From contig NZ_CP046120.1 in NCBI RefSeq assembly GCF_009707465.1, positions 3,377,501-3,441,500 on the forward strand: a DNA stretch of 64,000 bases, written 5' to 3'. The stretch comes from Novosphingobium sp. Gsoil 351. Its GTDB lineage: Bacteria; Pseudomonadota; Alphaproteobacteria; Sphingomonadales; Sphingomonadaceae. Shown one piece after another: positions 42,982 through 51,269 of the stretch (position 1 is the stretch's first letter; the number at the start of each line of letters is the position of its first letter). Made by a program: the position numbers and the translations under genes. Under the pieces are notes generated by a model, which was given only the letters and a program-made list of their open reading frames with translations, did not search any database and was not told the origin of the DNA.

Positions 42982-45541
42982 GGAGCTCGTTGCCGAGATA
43001 CGGCAGGAAAAGCAGTACGCCGACGACTACAATGGCTTGGTAGTGCGGCGCATGGATCAATCGCTCAGGCACCGCACCGCGCTAGGTCTAACTGAAGACG
43101 CGGCCATCGATCGACTTGTGCAGAGTGCGGGAATCTTTAGCCTCAGCGAAAACTCTCGCGCCCGCCGAGAGGCGTTCACCATCGCCACTGCCGCGTACGA
43201 GCTTTACGGCGAAGCACTCGGCGGACTAGCTGACGTCCTGCAATTGGTAATGAGCCGCCTGGGCCACTTTCCCTCGCTCGATTTCAGAACCGAGCTGACC
43301 GCTCGGCGCAGCAACCTGCCGACACCTGCCCTCCTCGAGACCACAGGGCACCGCGTCGCGAATACGCTCACAACGGAAGCCGGCGAGCTGGCGCTGACCG
43401 ATTACCAGCGGACCATATGGGACGATCTGCTACTACGGCGATCAATCATCGCGTCCGCGCCGACATCCGCCGGCAAGTCGTTCATGTTTCAGACTTACCT
43501 CGCGCAGCAACTAAAGGACGGCGCGATTAAAGCGGCGGCGTTCCTTGTCCCCACACGCGCACTCATCAGCCAGGTAGCGACTTCGCTTACCAAGCAACTC
43601 GAAGCGTTTGGCGACGACGCTACCCGAGTCGCAACTGTACCGGTCGTTCAGGATCAGTCGCGACCGACCATCTATGTGATGACCCAGGAGCGGCTTCAGG
43701 TACTACTGGCCGACCCTGAGTTCAGCGTCGAAACTATCGTCATCGACGAGGCCCACCAGATCGGTGAGGGTGATCGTGGCGTAATCCTGCAGTCAGTAAT
43801 CGATGAGTTTCTGGCGCGCGCGCCCTCCACGCAGCTTCTCTTCACTCTTCCCCGCGTATCGAATCCCGAAGCGCTCGCCAGGGTTTTCAGCGTTTCCGAG
43901 CCGTCCGTAAGGAAAACCGATGACAGCCCCGTGGGGCAGAACATCATCCTTACGGACGTAAGCGACGCGGTACCCGATGAGGTGCGGACGAAAATCTGGG
44001 ACGAGCGGGCCATGGCCGAGTTCGTCAAGTTTGACGTCTCTATGCCGTTGGTTCAGGCGGATCAGAAGTTGGTCTACCTGGCCTGGTACTTCGGACGTGG
44101 GTCCCAGAGCATCATATACGGCGATACTCGCTCGCGGTGCGAAGGACTTTCATCCCTGCTCTGCGATGTCATCGCCGAAGCTGATCCCGATCGTGTCGTG
44201 GACGCTTCAATCCAGGAGAAACGCGCTGAGCTCGCCAAGTTCGCTCAGGAGCATGTCCATCCGGAGTTTCTGCTCGCCAAACACGTCTTGTCAGGTGTGG
44301 GTTTTCACTACGGACACATTCCGACCTTGGTCCGGCACGCGATTGAGGCCGCCTTTGAGGATGGCACACTTGACTTCATCGTTTGCACCAGCACGCTGCT
44401 TCAAGGAGTCAATCTACCTGCGCGCAACATATTCATGCGCAACCCTGAAAAGGGCGAGAAGCCCATGGATGCGGTCGATTTCTGGAACCTTGCGGGGCGG
44501 GCGGGCCGCCTCGGTAAGGAGTTCGAAGGCAATGTCTTTCTCATCGATTACAACGAATGGGAAAGCCAGCCGCTCGCACATGGGCCGGAGGGCGAGGTCA
44601 GATCTTCCCTTCAGAAGCAACTTGTAGAGCACACCGATGAGTTCCTCGCTTACATCGGGGATCCTACCATCGCTTCCGGGAAGAACACGCTCCTCGAGAA
44701 CGTATTCTCGCGGCTATTCCACGACCTGCGGAAGGGAACGCTCGACCAGACGCTGCAGCGCATGCAGGTACCAGCCGAAAAACGAGTAGCGCTCATTGAA
44801 GGCCTCGAAGAAGCGGACAACCGGGTAGCAGTGCCGACAGAGACGCTGGCGGCCACCCCCTATATCTCCCCTCATCGGCAACAGAAGCTTTACGCGAAGC
44901 TCAAGCGCGACATTCCGAAGAAGGGCGTGGGCCACTACATGCCGCCACATCCTGCGGGTGATTGGAAGACGGTGCAGTCCAAGCTGATCAACGTCTATCG
45001 CCGCCTTCAAGTTGAGCTGGACGGGGTGACTAAGGGCGAATCGTACATACGATGGGCTACTCTTTCCTTAAGCTGGATGCGCGGAGACGGTCTGCCAGAT
45101 CTCATCCAGTTCGAGATCGATCGGGACATCAAGCGAGTTGAGGACGGCCGCGCAAAGGGCGGACAGCAGCGCCGAAGCGGTACCGCCGTCCTCATTCGCA
45201 AGATCCTTGAGGACGTCGAGAAGACGCTGCGGTTCAAATTTGTGAAGCAGATGGCCTGCTACAATTCAGTCCTCCGGCAAGTGCTCATTGAACTTGGACA
45301 CGAGCGCGAAGCCAGCCATATCCCGGCGATCCCGCTGTTCCTGGAAATGGGCGCATCATCCGAAACTATGCTCAGCTTCATCGACCTAGGCCTGTCCCGG
45401 ATTTCAGCGCGGCTGCTTCAAATGCGCGCGGCGAATTTCGCTATGGACCGGGAAGCCGCCTTGGCTTGGCTCCATCGACAGAACTTTGGTATGGAACTTC
45501 CAGATGTCGTGAGACGTGAACTGGCGCCGCTCCTGCGATAG
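42974..45541 (+). CDS. hamB: Hachiman helicase HamB-like (Ski2-type SF2)
   Basis: An SF2 helicase of 855 residues. Walker A is ASAPTSAGKSFMFQTYL near residue 160, the DEAH-type box is VIDEAHQIGEGDRG near 257, and SRCEGLSSLL and TSTLLQGVNLPARNIFM lie in the second RecA domain. Motif VI is NLAGRAGRLGKEFEG near 508. The long helical C-terminus resembles Ski2/Brr2-like helicases. The start is taken at TTG 42974, with GGGGATGG upstream; TTG 42950 is possible. It overlaps hamA by eight bases. In Hachiman, HamB senses aberrant DNA and releases HamA nuclease. Confidence 0.86.
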   Translation: MIEELVAEIRQEKQYADDYNGLVVRRMDQSLRHRTALGLTEDAAIDRLVQSAGIFSLSENSRARREAFTIATAAYELYGEALGGLADVLQLVMSRLGHFPSLDFRTELTARRSNLPTPALLETTGHRVANTLTTEAGELALTDYQRTIWDDLLLRRSIIASAPTSAGKSFMFQTYLAQQLKDGAIKAAAFLVPTRALISQVATSLTKQLEAFGDDATRVATVPVVQDQSRPTIYVMTQERLQVLLADPEFSVETIVIDEAHQIGEGDRGVILQSVIDEFLARAPSTQLLFTLPRVSNPEALARVFSVSEPSVRKTDDSPVGQNIILTDVSDAVPDEVRTKIWDERAMAEFVKFDVSMPLVQADQKLVYLAWYFGRGSQSIIYGDTRSRCEGLSSLLCDVIAEADPDRVVDASIQEKRAELAKFAQEHVHPEFLLAKHVLSGVGFHYGHIPTLVRHAIEAAFEDGTLDFIVCTSTLLQGVNLPARNIFMRNPEKGEKPMDAVDFWNLAGRAGRLGKEFEGNVFLIDYNEWESQPLAHGPEGEVRSSLQKQLVEHTDEFLAYIGDPTIASGKNTLLENVFSRLFHDLRKGTLDQTLQRMQVPAEKRVALIEGLEEADNRVAVPTETLAATPYISPHRQQKLYAKLKRDIPKKGVGHYMPPHPAGDWKTVQSKLINVYRRLQVELDGVTKGESYIRWATLSLSWMRGDGLPDLIQFEIDRDIKRVEDGRAKGGQQRRSGTAVLIRKILEDVEKTLRFKFVKQMACYNSVLRQVLIELGHEREASHIPAIPLFLEMGASSETMLSFIDLGLSRISARLLQMRAANFAMDREAALAWLHRQNFGMELPDVVRRELAPLLR

Positions 45542-45547
45542 GCCCTT

Positions 45548-46534
45548 TTAGAGCATTACCGGCGCCTCGACCCGGCCCCCGAGGCCACCTGGCGTCACGA
45601 CGTGCCACCGCGGCGGGAACTGGGGAGCTGGCAGAGGGCGCCTGTCTTCAGCGAACAGCTGCTTGATACGCGTGCGGCCTGATCTGCCGACAACGTCCGG
45701 ATGAGCGACGCGCGCGTACTTGGATATCTCGCAGAAGAGGTTCTGGCAGTCGATTGGCTGTAGCCGTCGACCGAAGAGCCCCGGGAAATCGAGGCCACGC
45801 TGCGCGAATTCGCGCTCCTGACGTTCGCAAACCCAATGGATCACGTCTTCTGGCGCCGCGCGGCCGACATCTGCGAAGCACTTAGAGATGCCGTCGAGGG
45901 CGCCCGGGCCTGCGACCACGAACTCGGATTCCTCGTGCGTCATTAGGGTCGAGTAATTTAGGTCTATCGCGAACTGAAATGCGAGAAACGGCCCTAGGCC
46001 AGGCTGATCGAGCAACAGCTTGTAGGCTTCCTGTAGCGAATCCGTCGCTGCCATCTGACCCGGCAGCCCGAGATCCATCATCCTCCACAAGAGCGCTATG
46101 TGGTTTCGATGTTTGCGACTGTGGCCGAAATTGGGAGAGGGCATGATGTAGGCCGCCGAATACACTCTGGTGCCTCGGTCGATAGCGCGATCCAACTCCT
46201 GACAAATCAGTTCGGGATCGGCGGACTGCCAAGAAATATGGCCCAGCGATCGCTCGAGCATATGCCACGTCGAAACCCGGTTGAAGAGCTTGAACAGCAT
46301 TGTGCGGAAAAAGACTTCCGCTGGAGCCGGTGACCGGTGCGGCCCGTATTGGACCTCGCTGATAAGGAACTGGCTGACTCGGTCGGCGGCGCGGTAGCAG
46401 TTGGTGAAGCGGTGTCGCCGCAGCACCGGATCATCGGTCCATGGCCCCGGCTGTCCGTCGAGGCGGCGCAGGTAGACGGCTTGTCGCTCAGCGGCGAAGC
46501 GCCAGTATGTGTCATACACCGCTGTCGTGCGCAC
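45548..46534 (-). CDS. Thymine-hypermodification protein family (alpha-glutamyl/putrescinyl thymine pyrophosphorylase-like)
   Basis: A 328-residue, mostly helical protein. The pattern TYWRFAAERQAVYLRRLDG, PWTDDPVLRRHRFTNCYRAA, FFRTMLFKLFNRVSTWHML and GLGPFLAFQFAIDLNYSTLM matches the family predicted to act with 5-hydroxymethyl-dUMP-DNA kinases in thymine hypermodification (HMUDK helical domain). That fold relates to HhH DNA glycosylases, so base-flipping or base-lyase activity is possible. The GTG start at 46534 has GGGAG seven bases upstream. It is convergent with hamB (gap six bases) and divergent from the four-gene operon at 46712. With those genes it seems part of one system acting on modified bases. 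Confidence 0.75.
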   Translation of the reverse strand: MRTTAVYDTYWRFAAERQAVYLRRLDGQPGPWTDDPVLRRHRFTNCYRAADRVSQFLISEVQYGPHRSPAPAEVFFRTMLFKLFNRVSTWHMLERSLGHISWQSADPELICQELDRAIDRGTRVYSAAYIMPSPNFGHSRKHRNHIALLWRMMDLGLPGQMAATDSLQEAYKLLLDQPGLGPFLAFQFAIDLNYSTLMTHEESEFVVAGPGALDGISKCFADVGRAAPEDVIHWVCERQEREFAQRGLDFPGLFGRRLQPIDCQNLFCEISKYARVAHPDVVGRSGRTRIKQLFAEDRRPLPAPQFPPRWHVVTPGGLGGRVEAPVML

Positions 46535-46711
46535 GCATTAGCTCCCGGATCGACGGCGCTGCTATGCGATCGCGGCGACCAACGCCAGCGATCGGCTGAA
46601 GAATCTGAAATCGCGGCCATAATGCCTGCGATCTGTCCGTTTTCCTTCTCGCGCTGCCTGATATCCGCTAGTTGCGGCGCGTGCGCCGATCAGGGCGGGA
46701 GGGATGAGTCA

Positions 46712-47506
46712 ATGGCGACCGCGAAGGCCTTCGGCTTTTGGACATTTGAACGGCTGCTCGAGCGGAGCACAGAGTTCGAGAAGGAACACGGCCGGCCGAT
46801 CATCGCTCCGTTCTTTCCAGACGAGCAGGGGCGGCGCGAGCGCGCGTCCTATAACATGTCCGTTGGGGAAGAAATCTACATCACCCCCGCCACCCCGGAC
46901 GACTACAAGTCGAAGGAGTTGCTGGAAGCGAGGGAAAGCCGAGCGATCCCTCCAGGGCAGTTCGCCCTCATGCACAGCGAGGAAGAGGTCTGGATACCGA
47001 AGGACGCAATCGCCTTCATCACGCTGAGGTCGAAATCCACGAAGTTCCGCGGACTGGTCAACGTTTCGGGCTTCTATGTGGAGCCGGGTTATCGCGGCAA
47101 TCTGGTCTTTGCGGTGTTTAATGCAGGGCCCGCGACCATCCATGTAAGTCGCGGCGACAAGTGGTTCGAGATCTTCTTCGCTGATCTGACCGGTCCAGCC
47201 GACATCACTGGCAAGAAGAGCACCTTCAAAGGTGTCCCGACCGAACTCATAACTCCACTCTCCGACAGGTTCCACTCGCTTCCAGGTCTCGATCAGAAGA
47301 TCGACGAGACCCGCGATGAGCTGGACGAGCGGGTGCAGAAGATTGAGCGGGACCATTCCATACTCAGATGGTCCCAAGGCCTGATACTAGGCGCGCTGAT
47401 TGCGCTGGGTGTAAGGGCGTGCAGCGAGTCAGGGCCGGAGAACGTCGCCGCGCCGCGCGCCGACAGCGAAGCAGCCGCACCCTCGCCGCAGGCCATCGCG
47501 ACATGA
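46712..47506 (+). CDS. Membrane-anchored Dcd/dUTPase-fold protein
   Basis: A 264-residue protein with a dCTP deaminase/dUTPase trimer fold in residues about 30-165: ASYNMSVGEEIYITP, FITLRSKSTKFRGLVNVSGF and YVEPGYRGNLVFAVFN. The arginine-serine substrate loop is kept. The deaminase glutamate (E. coli Dcd Glu138, in VLEFYN) is alanine here (VFAVFN), and the dUTPase aspartate position has Glu. The C-terminus has a coiled-coil (LDQKIDETRDELDERVQKIE) and one membrane helix (GLILGALIALGVRAC). It therefore looks more like a membrane-held nucleotide sensor or altered hydrolase than a plain deaminase. ATG 46712 follows GGGAGGG. First gene of a four-gene ATGA-coupled operon. Confidence 0.75.
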   Translation: MATAKAFGFWTFERLLERSTEFEKEHGRPIIAPFFPDEQGRRERASYNMSVGEEIYITPATPDDYKSKELLEARESRAIPPGQFALMHSEEEVWIPKDAIAFITLRSKSTKFRGLVNVSGFYVEPGYRGNLVFAVFNAGPATIHVSRGDKWFEIFFADLTGPADITGKKSTFKGVPTELITPLSDRFHSLPGLDQKIDETRDELDERVQKIERDHSILRWSQGLILGALIALGVRACSESGPENVAAPRADSEAAAPSPQAIAT

Positions 47507-48024
47507 CGGCCGATGAAGCTCGGTCAGGGTTGCGCCGTTTTCTGACCGCACTCGGCGCGCTTTTGAAGAAGCTCTGGGCATGGCTGACTCAGGTCTCCGC
47601 CTCACATTACGAGATCGCTGGCCGTGTCGCCGTGAAGCTCCTGGCCATTCTGGGCAGCCTTTATGTACTTGATTGGCTGACGGCTCGCCTCGGAGATCGC
47701 GCGGACGTTGAGGACTACGCCGTGATCATCGTGGCTGCCAGCATCAGCACCGTGGTGACCGCCACGCTCCTGCTCGCGGAACGACCATCGCCCGACTCTC
47801 GCAGGACGGGAGGTCGCGGTCTACGTGACCCGGGTCGTTTTTGGCTGTTTTGCTTCACTCTCGTCGCAGGGACGGTGTTCCTCGCCAGCCTGCTGAGCAG
47901 GTTGCCTGACCGTCTCACTCCGCACTGGCTGGCTGACGCGCCGGTTCAAATTCATTGCGAGCTGCGCGATGTGGGGCCGAAGGGTGCGGCTGGCGCCAGA
48001 GCTGTTGCGGGCGAGTGTAGATGA
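47503..48024 (+). CDS. Small multi-pass membrane protein of the base-excision cassette
   Basis: A 173-residue protein with about three or four membrane helices (VAVKLLAILGSLYVLDWL, YAVIIVAASISTVVTATLLL, FWLFCFTLVAGTVFLASLL) and a helical N-terminus (SGLRRFLTALGALLKKLWAWL, trimmed). It is not recognised as a known family. ATG 47503 overlaps the previous stop and its own stop is overlapped by mazG. It may partner the C-terminal membrane helix of the Dcd-fold protein. An effector that damages the membrane, or a scaffold, are both conceivable; neither is shown. Confidence 0.7.
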   Translation: MTADEARSGLRRFLTALGALLKKLWAWLTQVSASHYEIAGRVAVKLLAILGSLYVLDWLTARLGDRADVEDYAVIIVAASISTVVTATLLLAERPSPDSRRTGGRGLRDPGRFWLFCFTLVAGTVFLASLLSRLPDRLTPHWLADAPVQIHCELRDVGPKGAAGARAVAGECR

Positions 48025-49223
48025 CGCCGCCTCCCTACGACGCTCCCGCTTTGCGTGAGGGAAACCTGACGCTTGATGTCTACCAGCAATTTGCGGTGGC
48101 GACCGATCGCAGCGCGCGCTCGGGTGAGCGTCGCCTGCGCTTCCATCTTCTCGGATTGTTCGGCGAGGTCGGAAGCCTCCTGAGCGAACTGAAGAAGAAG
48201 CAACGAGATCACAACTCGTATGCCGCTTACGAACGCTCATCCGTTGAGGAAACCGGGGACGTCCTCTGGTACCTCGCCAACGTCGCCGACGCACTTAACT
48301 TGCGACTAAGCGATCTGGCCGCCCGACCAGACAGCGATCCTTCGCTGTTTGGCTGCAGCAGCGCGCCCACGTCGTTTCACGACCTCGAGGGCCAACAGTC
48401 GCTCGGCCTTATGTCGCCGGCTTCTGGCGAGTACGTCGAGCGAAGCCTGCTGGACGTCGCCGCTCGCGTCGGGCGCCTGATCCGCCGCGCCAACGAGACA
48501 ACTGAAGGCGCCGACGCGTTGCGAGAAGACCTCTCGCGCCTGTTCCACAGTCTCGTCACAGCCGCCGCCGATGCGCAGATCAGTCTCGAGAGCTCAGCTC
48601 GCTCCAATATCGAAAAGGTCGAGGGTCGCTGGCCAATCGAACGCGTGCACACGCCCTTGTTCGATGAAGATTATGACGACGACGAGCGTCTCCCGCGCCA
48701 GTTGGAAGTCGTGTTTCGTGAGAAGGAAGTTCTAGGCGTTAAGTATGTCTTCCAGTCGGTCCACGGCGTGAATCTGGGCGACCGACTTACGGACAATAGC
48801 GCCGACCAGGACGACTATCGGTTTCATGACGTCTTCCATCTGGCGTACGCCGCCGTCCTTGGATGGTCGCCTGTGCTGCGAGCGCTGCTTAAGCTCAAGC
48901 GCAAGAGCAATCGGGCGGTCGACGAGCAGCAGGACGGCGCGCGAGCCATCATTACAGAGGAAGGCATTTCGAACTGGATCTTCAGTCACGGTCTTCGCCA
49001 TCAGGCCTTCGCTGATGTGACATCCCTCGACTTCGAGCTTCTGCGCACCATCCATCAGATGGTGCGAGGTTACGAAGTCCAACGATGCCCAATGTGGATG
49101 TGGGAGGATGCCATTCTTCAGGGCTTCACAGCGTTTCGGTATCTCCGGGAGCATCGTGCGGGTACGTTCATCGCCGACCTTGAAGCACGGCGGCTAATCA
49201 TCAAAGAGGGCGTGACGCGATGA
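48021..49223 (+). CDS. MazG-type NTP pyrophosphohydrolase with MazG C-terminal domain
   Basis: A 400-residue protein. The N-terminal all-alpha NTP-PPase shows LLGLFGEVGSLLSELKKKQR and SVEETGDVLWYLANVADAL, giving the E-x6-E and ExxGD metal sites. The C-terminal region has DYRFHDVFHLAYAAVLGWSP and VDEQQDGARAIITEEGI, which resembles the MazG C-terminal domain associated with base-modification and defence operons. The middle (residues about 100-200) is variable and partly coiled. Coupled by ATGA overlaps to both neighbours. It would hydrolyse a (modified) dNTP to dNMP and pyrophosphate, or act as a trimming/recycling partner to the Dcd-fold and glycosylase proteins. Confidence 0.8.
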   Translation: MTPPPYDAPALREGNLTLDVYQQFAVATDRSARSGERRLRFHLLGLFGEVGSLLSELKKKQRDHNSYAAYERSSVEETGDVLWYLANVADALNLRLSDLAARPDSDPSLFGCSSAPTSFHDLEGQQSLGLMSPASGEYVERSLLDVAARVGRLIRRANETTEGADALREDLSRLFHSLVTAAADAQISLESSARSNIEKVEGRWPIERVHTPLFDEDYDDDERLPRQLEVVFREKEVLGVKYVFQSVHGVNLGDRLTDNSADQDDYRFHDVFHLAYAAVLGWSPVLRALLKLKRKSNRAVDEQQDGARAIITEEGISNWIFSHGLRHQAFADVTSLDFELLRTIHQMVRGYEVQRCPMWMWEDAILQGFTAFRYLREHRAGTFIADLEARRLIIKEGVTR

Positions 49224-49837
49224 ACTGGGCCTCCGGAAAGGATCTTATAGACGAGCTGGCAGGCATCTCGCTGGCTAACGTCTTCAACCCGTACCGAGAT
49301 CGATGTCAGCTGCACGACCTGCCGAACGCCCCGGCGATCCGACGATCCAACATGGAGACCATCATGGACGCCGGTCTCGCTGCTGGCGCGGATGAGTTGT
49401 GGGTGGGACTTGAACTTGGGGCTAAAGGCGGCCGGCGAACAGGCTTGCCGCTCACCGATGAGGTTAATCTGCAAACTTGCGGTGAATACTGGAGCTCACC
49501 CGCTCTCGCCAGGGCCACCAGTGGAGCGCCAGTAAAGGAAGAAACCGCCAGGTTTGTCTGGAAGGCGATGAACGGGCGCGCCGGTCGAGTATTCTTCTGG
49601 AACGCCTTTCCGTTTCATACGCATGGGCCTGACGGCATTAAAAATCGCGGACACACTCCCGCCGAGTTCGCCTGCATGCCCCCCATTTTGCCATGGCTCG
49701 TGGACGCGCTCGGTGTAGAGCGCATCGTTGCTCTGGGTCGCCCGGCTGAGCGAGCGCTGAGCCGCATGCGAATGCCGTCGCGCTACGTCAGGCATCCGGG
49801 GAGAGGCGGGGGCGAGCTGTTCTTAAAATCGATCTAG
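49220..49837 (+). CDS. Uracil-DNA glycosylase-superfamily protein
   Basis: A 205-residue UDG-fold protein. The first motif region is DELWVGLELGAKGGRRTGLPL, trimmed by context, with TDE following. The next is VFFWNAFPFHTH, similar to the NxxPxH segment of UDG-like proteins. LGVERIVALGRPAERALSRM and the HPG motif RHPGRGG (equivalent to HPS) follow. ATG 49220 overlaps the mazG stop. It likely removes an unusual base from DNA. Related phage-defence glycosylases such as Brig1 remove glucosylated cytosine from phage DNA, so a defence role against hypermodified DNA is plausible. The preferred base is unknown. Last gene of the operon. Confidence 0.8.
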   Translation: MNWASGKDLIDELAGISLANVFNPYRDRCQLHDLPNAPAIRRSNMETIMDAGLAAGADELWVGLELGAKGGRRTGLPLTDEVNLQTCGEYWSSPALARATSGAPVKEETARFVWKAMNGRAGRVFFWNAFPFHTHGPDGIKNRGHTPAEFACMPPILPWLVDALGVERIVALGRPAERALSRMRMPSRYVRHPGRGGGELFLKSI

Positions 49838-50089
49838 CTAAGATAGCGATGCGACGCGGTCTGAGCAGCTGATCTCCGGAGGGACTCTGTTCAGTCAGCT
49901 AACGCCCAACTCATGGCGAACGCTAAGCGCGAGCCGCAGCTTGATCGATGTGGGGAGTGACGCGACCGATCACTCACATTGCCGCGCGTAAGCGCCGCTT
50001 GACCCTAGCAGGCGTTGACCGCGGGCGGCTCATTTGCATGAGCCGAACGACGGCTTCATCGGTGTTTGATCGGCGAAACAGACAGTCCA
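49838..50089. other. Intergenic region, convergent, no feature
   Basis: About 250 bases between the UDG-like gene and the PP2C gene stop. I see no convincing ORF, RNA or terminator. A short stretch near 50036-50044 (GCATGAGCC) is not part of a clear hairpin. Confidence 0.4.
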
Positions 50090-50857
50090 CTAACGGCCCA
50101 AACGGACTTTAAACCCCGGGCGGTTGGGAAACGGCAAGTTGCCAATATGGATCACAACCGCCGATACGTTATCGATACCGCCCGCATTGAGGGCGGCCTG
50201 GACGACTCGTTCGGCGGAATGAGAGTCAGATGAATACAGCAAGGCCGCGATTTCCGCGTCCGTGAGCATGTCGGTGAGCCCGTCGGAACAGAGCAGAAGC
50301 GCCGCGCCAGGTGCCAGGCCGATCTCTTGGACGTGCGGCCCGAGCTCTGCCGGGGCGTCTAGGCCGCCGGGGCATTGCGTGAGCATGTTGCCGCCGATCA
50401 CGTCGTCCTGACTGAGCTGGGTCAGTGTGTGTTGATGGTGAAGGTAGACCCTGCTGTCGCCCAAGTTGAAAACCAAAGCTCGATCGCCAAGCAAGATGAC
50501 ACCGGCGATCGTTGTGCCCATGCCCGCGAGCGCCGGATGGCGCTCCATGATGTCGAAGAGAGCCTCGTTCACCGCTTGCAATGCTGCAGTGACCTGCTCC
50601 GAGTTGGTGAGCTGGCTCATGACCGGTCTCAGCAACTCGATGGCGAGCTGGCTTGCGGCCTCGCCGGCAACATGCCCGCCCATCCCATCGCCCACCAGCG
50701 CCCAGCCATGCCGGAGCGCGAGTTCCCCTTCCCAACAGAAGAGGGGGAACGCGTCCGTGCCGGCCACTGCGATAGAGTCTTCGTTGTTCGCGCGCACGTG
50801 ACCAACGTCGGTCATGGCCGAACACTGTGCGAAGGTGTTAAGCATCACAATCTTCAT
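50090..50857 (-). CDS. PP2C-family serine/threonine phosphatase
   Basis: A 255-residue soluble phosphatase with the full set of PP2C metal and substrate motifs: GHVRANNEDSIAVAG, WALVGDGMGGHVAGE, LVFNLGDSRVYLHH, LLLCSDGLTDMLTDAE and GIDNVSAVVIHIG. All metal aspartates appear present. PP2C genes in defence islands often pair with a kinase or ubiquitin-like system, but no kinase gene is seen here. It is last in the minus-strand set nuclease-DUF2958-PP2C, 48 bases after DUF2958. It is probably part of a regulatory or toxin-control pair; the substrate is unknown. Confidence 0.88.
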   Translation of the reverse strand: MKIVMLNTFAQCSAMTDVGHVRANNEDSIAVAGTDAFPLFCWEGELALRHGWALVGDGMGGHVAGEAASQLAIELLRPVMSQLTNSEQVTAALQAVNEALFDIMERHPALAGMGTTIAGVILLGDRALVFNLGDSRVYLHHQHTLTQLSQDDVIGGNMLTQCPGGLDAPAELGPHVQEIGLAPGAALLLCSDGLTDMLTDAEIAALLYSSDSHSAERVVQAALNAGGIDNVSAVVIHIGNLPFPNRPGFKVRLGR

Positions 50858-50905
50858 TGGTCGCTTTTGACGAAGGCGCCCGCGCGGACGGACATGCGAT
50901 TTCGG

Positions 50906-51268
50906 CTAGCAGATAATCCTACCGGACAACCGGGCCTGTTCTGCATAGACAGAGAGTGGCCGATCGGCGCTGAAGTGTTCGTCGCGTTCGACAGCGAGCC
51001 CGAATGGTCCGCGCAGGTTTTCGAGGTCGCTGAGGCGGACGTAGCCGAGCTCTGGCGAGGAAAACCCGAGATCGCAAAGGCCGAAGGCACGATCCTCGTC
51101 GTCAGGATCGAGCTCCGTCAGGAGCCAGGTGGCATTCGCGTCTGGTGTGAAAAGCTTGATCACCGGGTGCGGGTCGAAGGTCTCCCCGCCAGCGGTGCAG
51201 TGACCGTTGGCGAGGAGCTGTGCGAAGGGCGCTTCGTCTATGAAGGCGGGGCGCGCCGTCCGCGACAC
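50906..51268 (-). CDS. DUF2958 domain protein
   Basis: A 120-residue protein with DUF2958 features: FAQLLANGHCTAGGETFDPH, VIKLFTPDANATWLLTELDP and FGLCDLGFSSPELGYVRLSD. The family is common on plasmids and integrative elements near ArdC and partition or transfer genes. Its molecular role is unproven. The GTG start at 51268 lies one base after the stop of the nuclease-like gene, so the two are co-transcribed. Full-length for the family. Confidence 0.82.
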   Translation of the reverse strand: MSRTARPAFIDEAPFAQLLANGHCTAGGETFDPHPVIKLFTPDANATWLLTELDPDDEDRAFGLCDLGFSSPELGYVRLSDLENLRGPFGLAVERDEHFSADRPLSVYAEQARLSGRIIC

Positions 51269-51269
51269 G

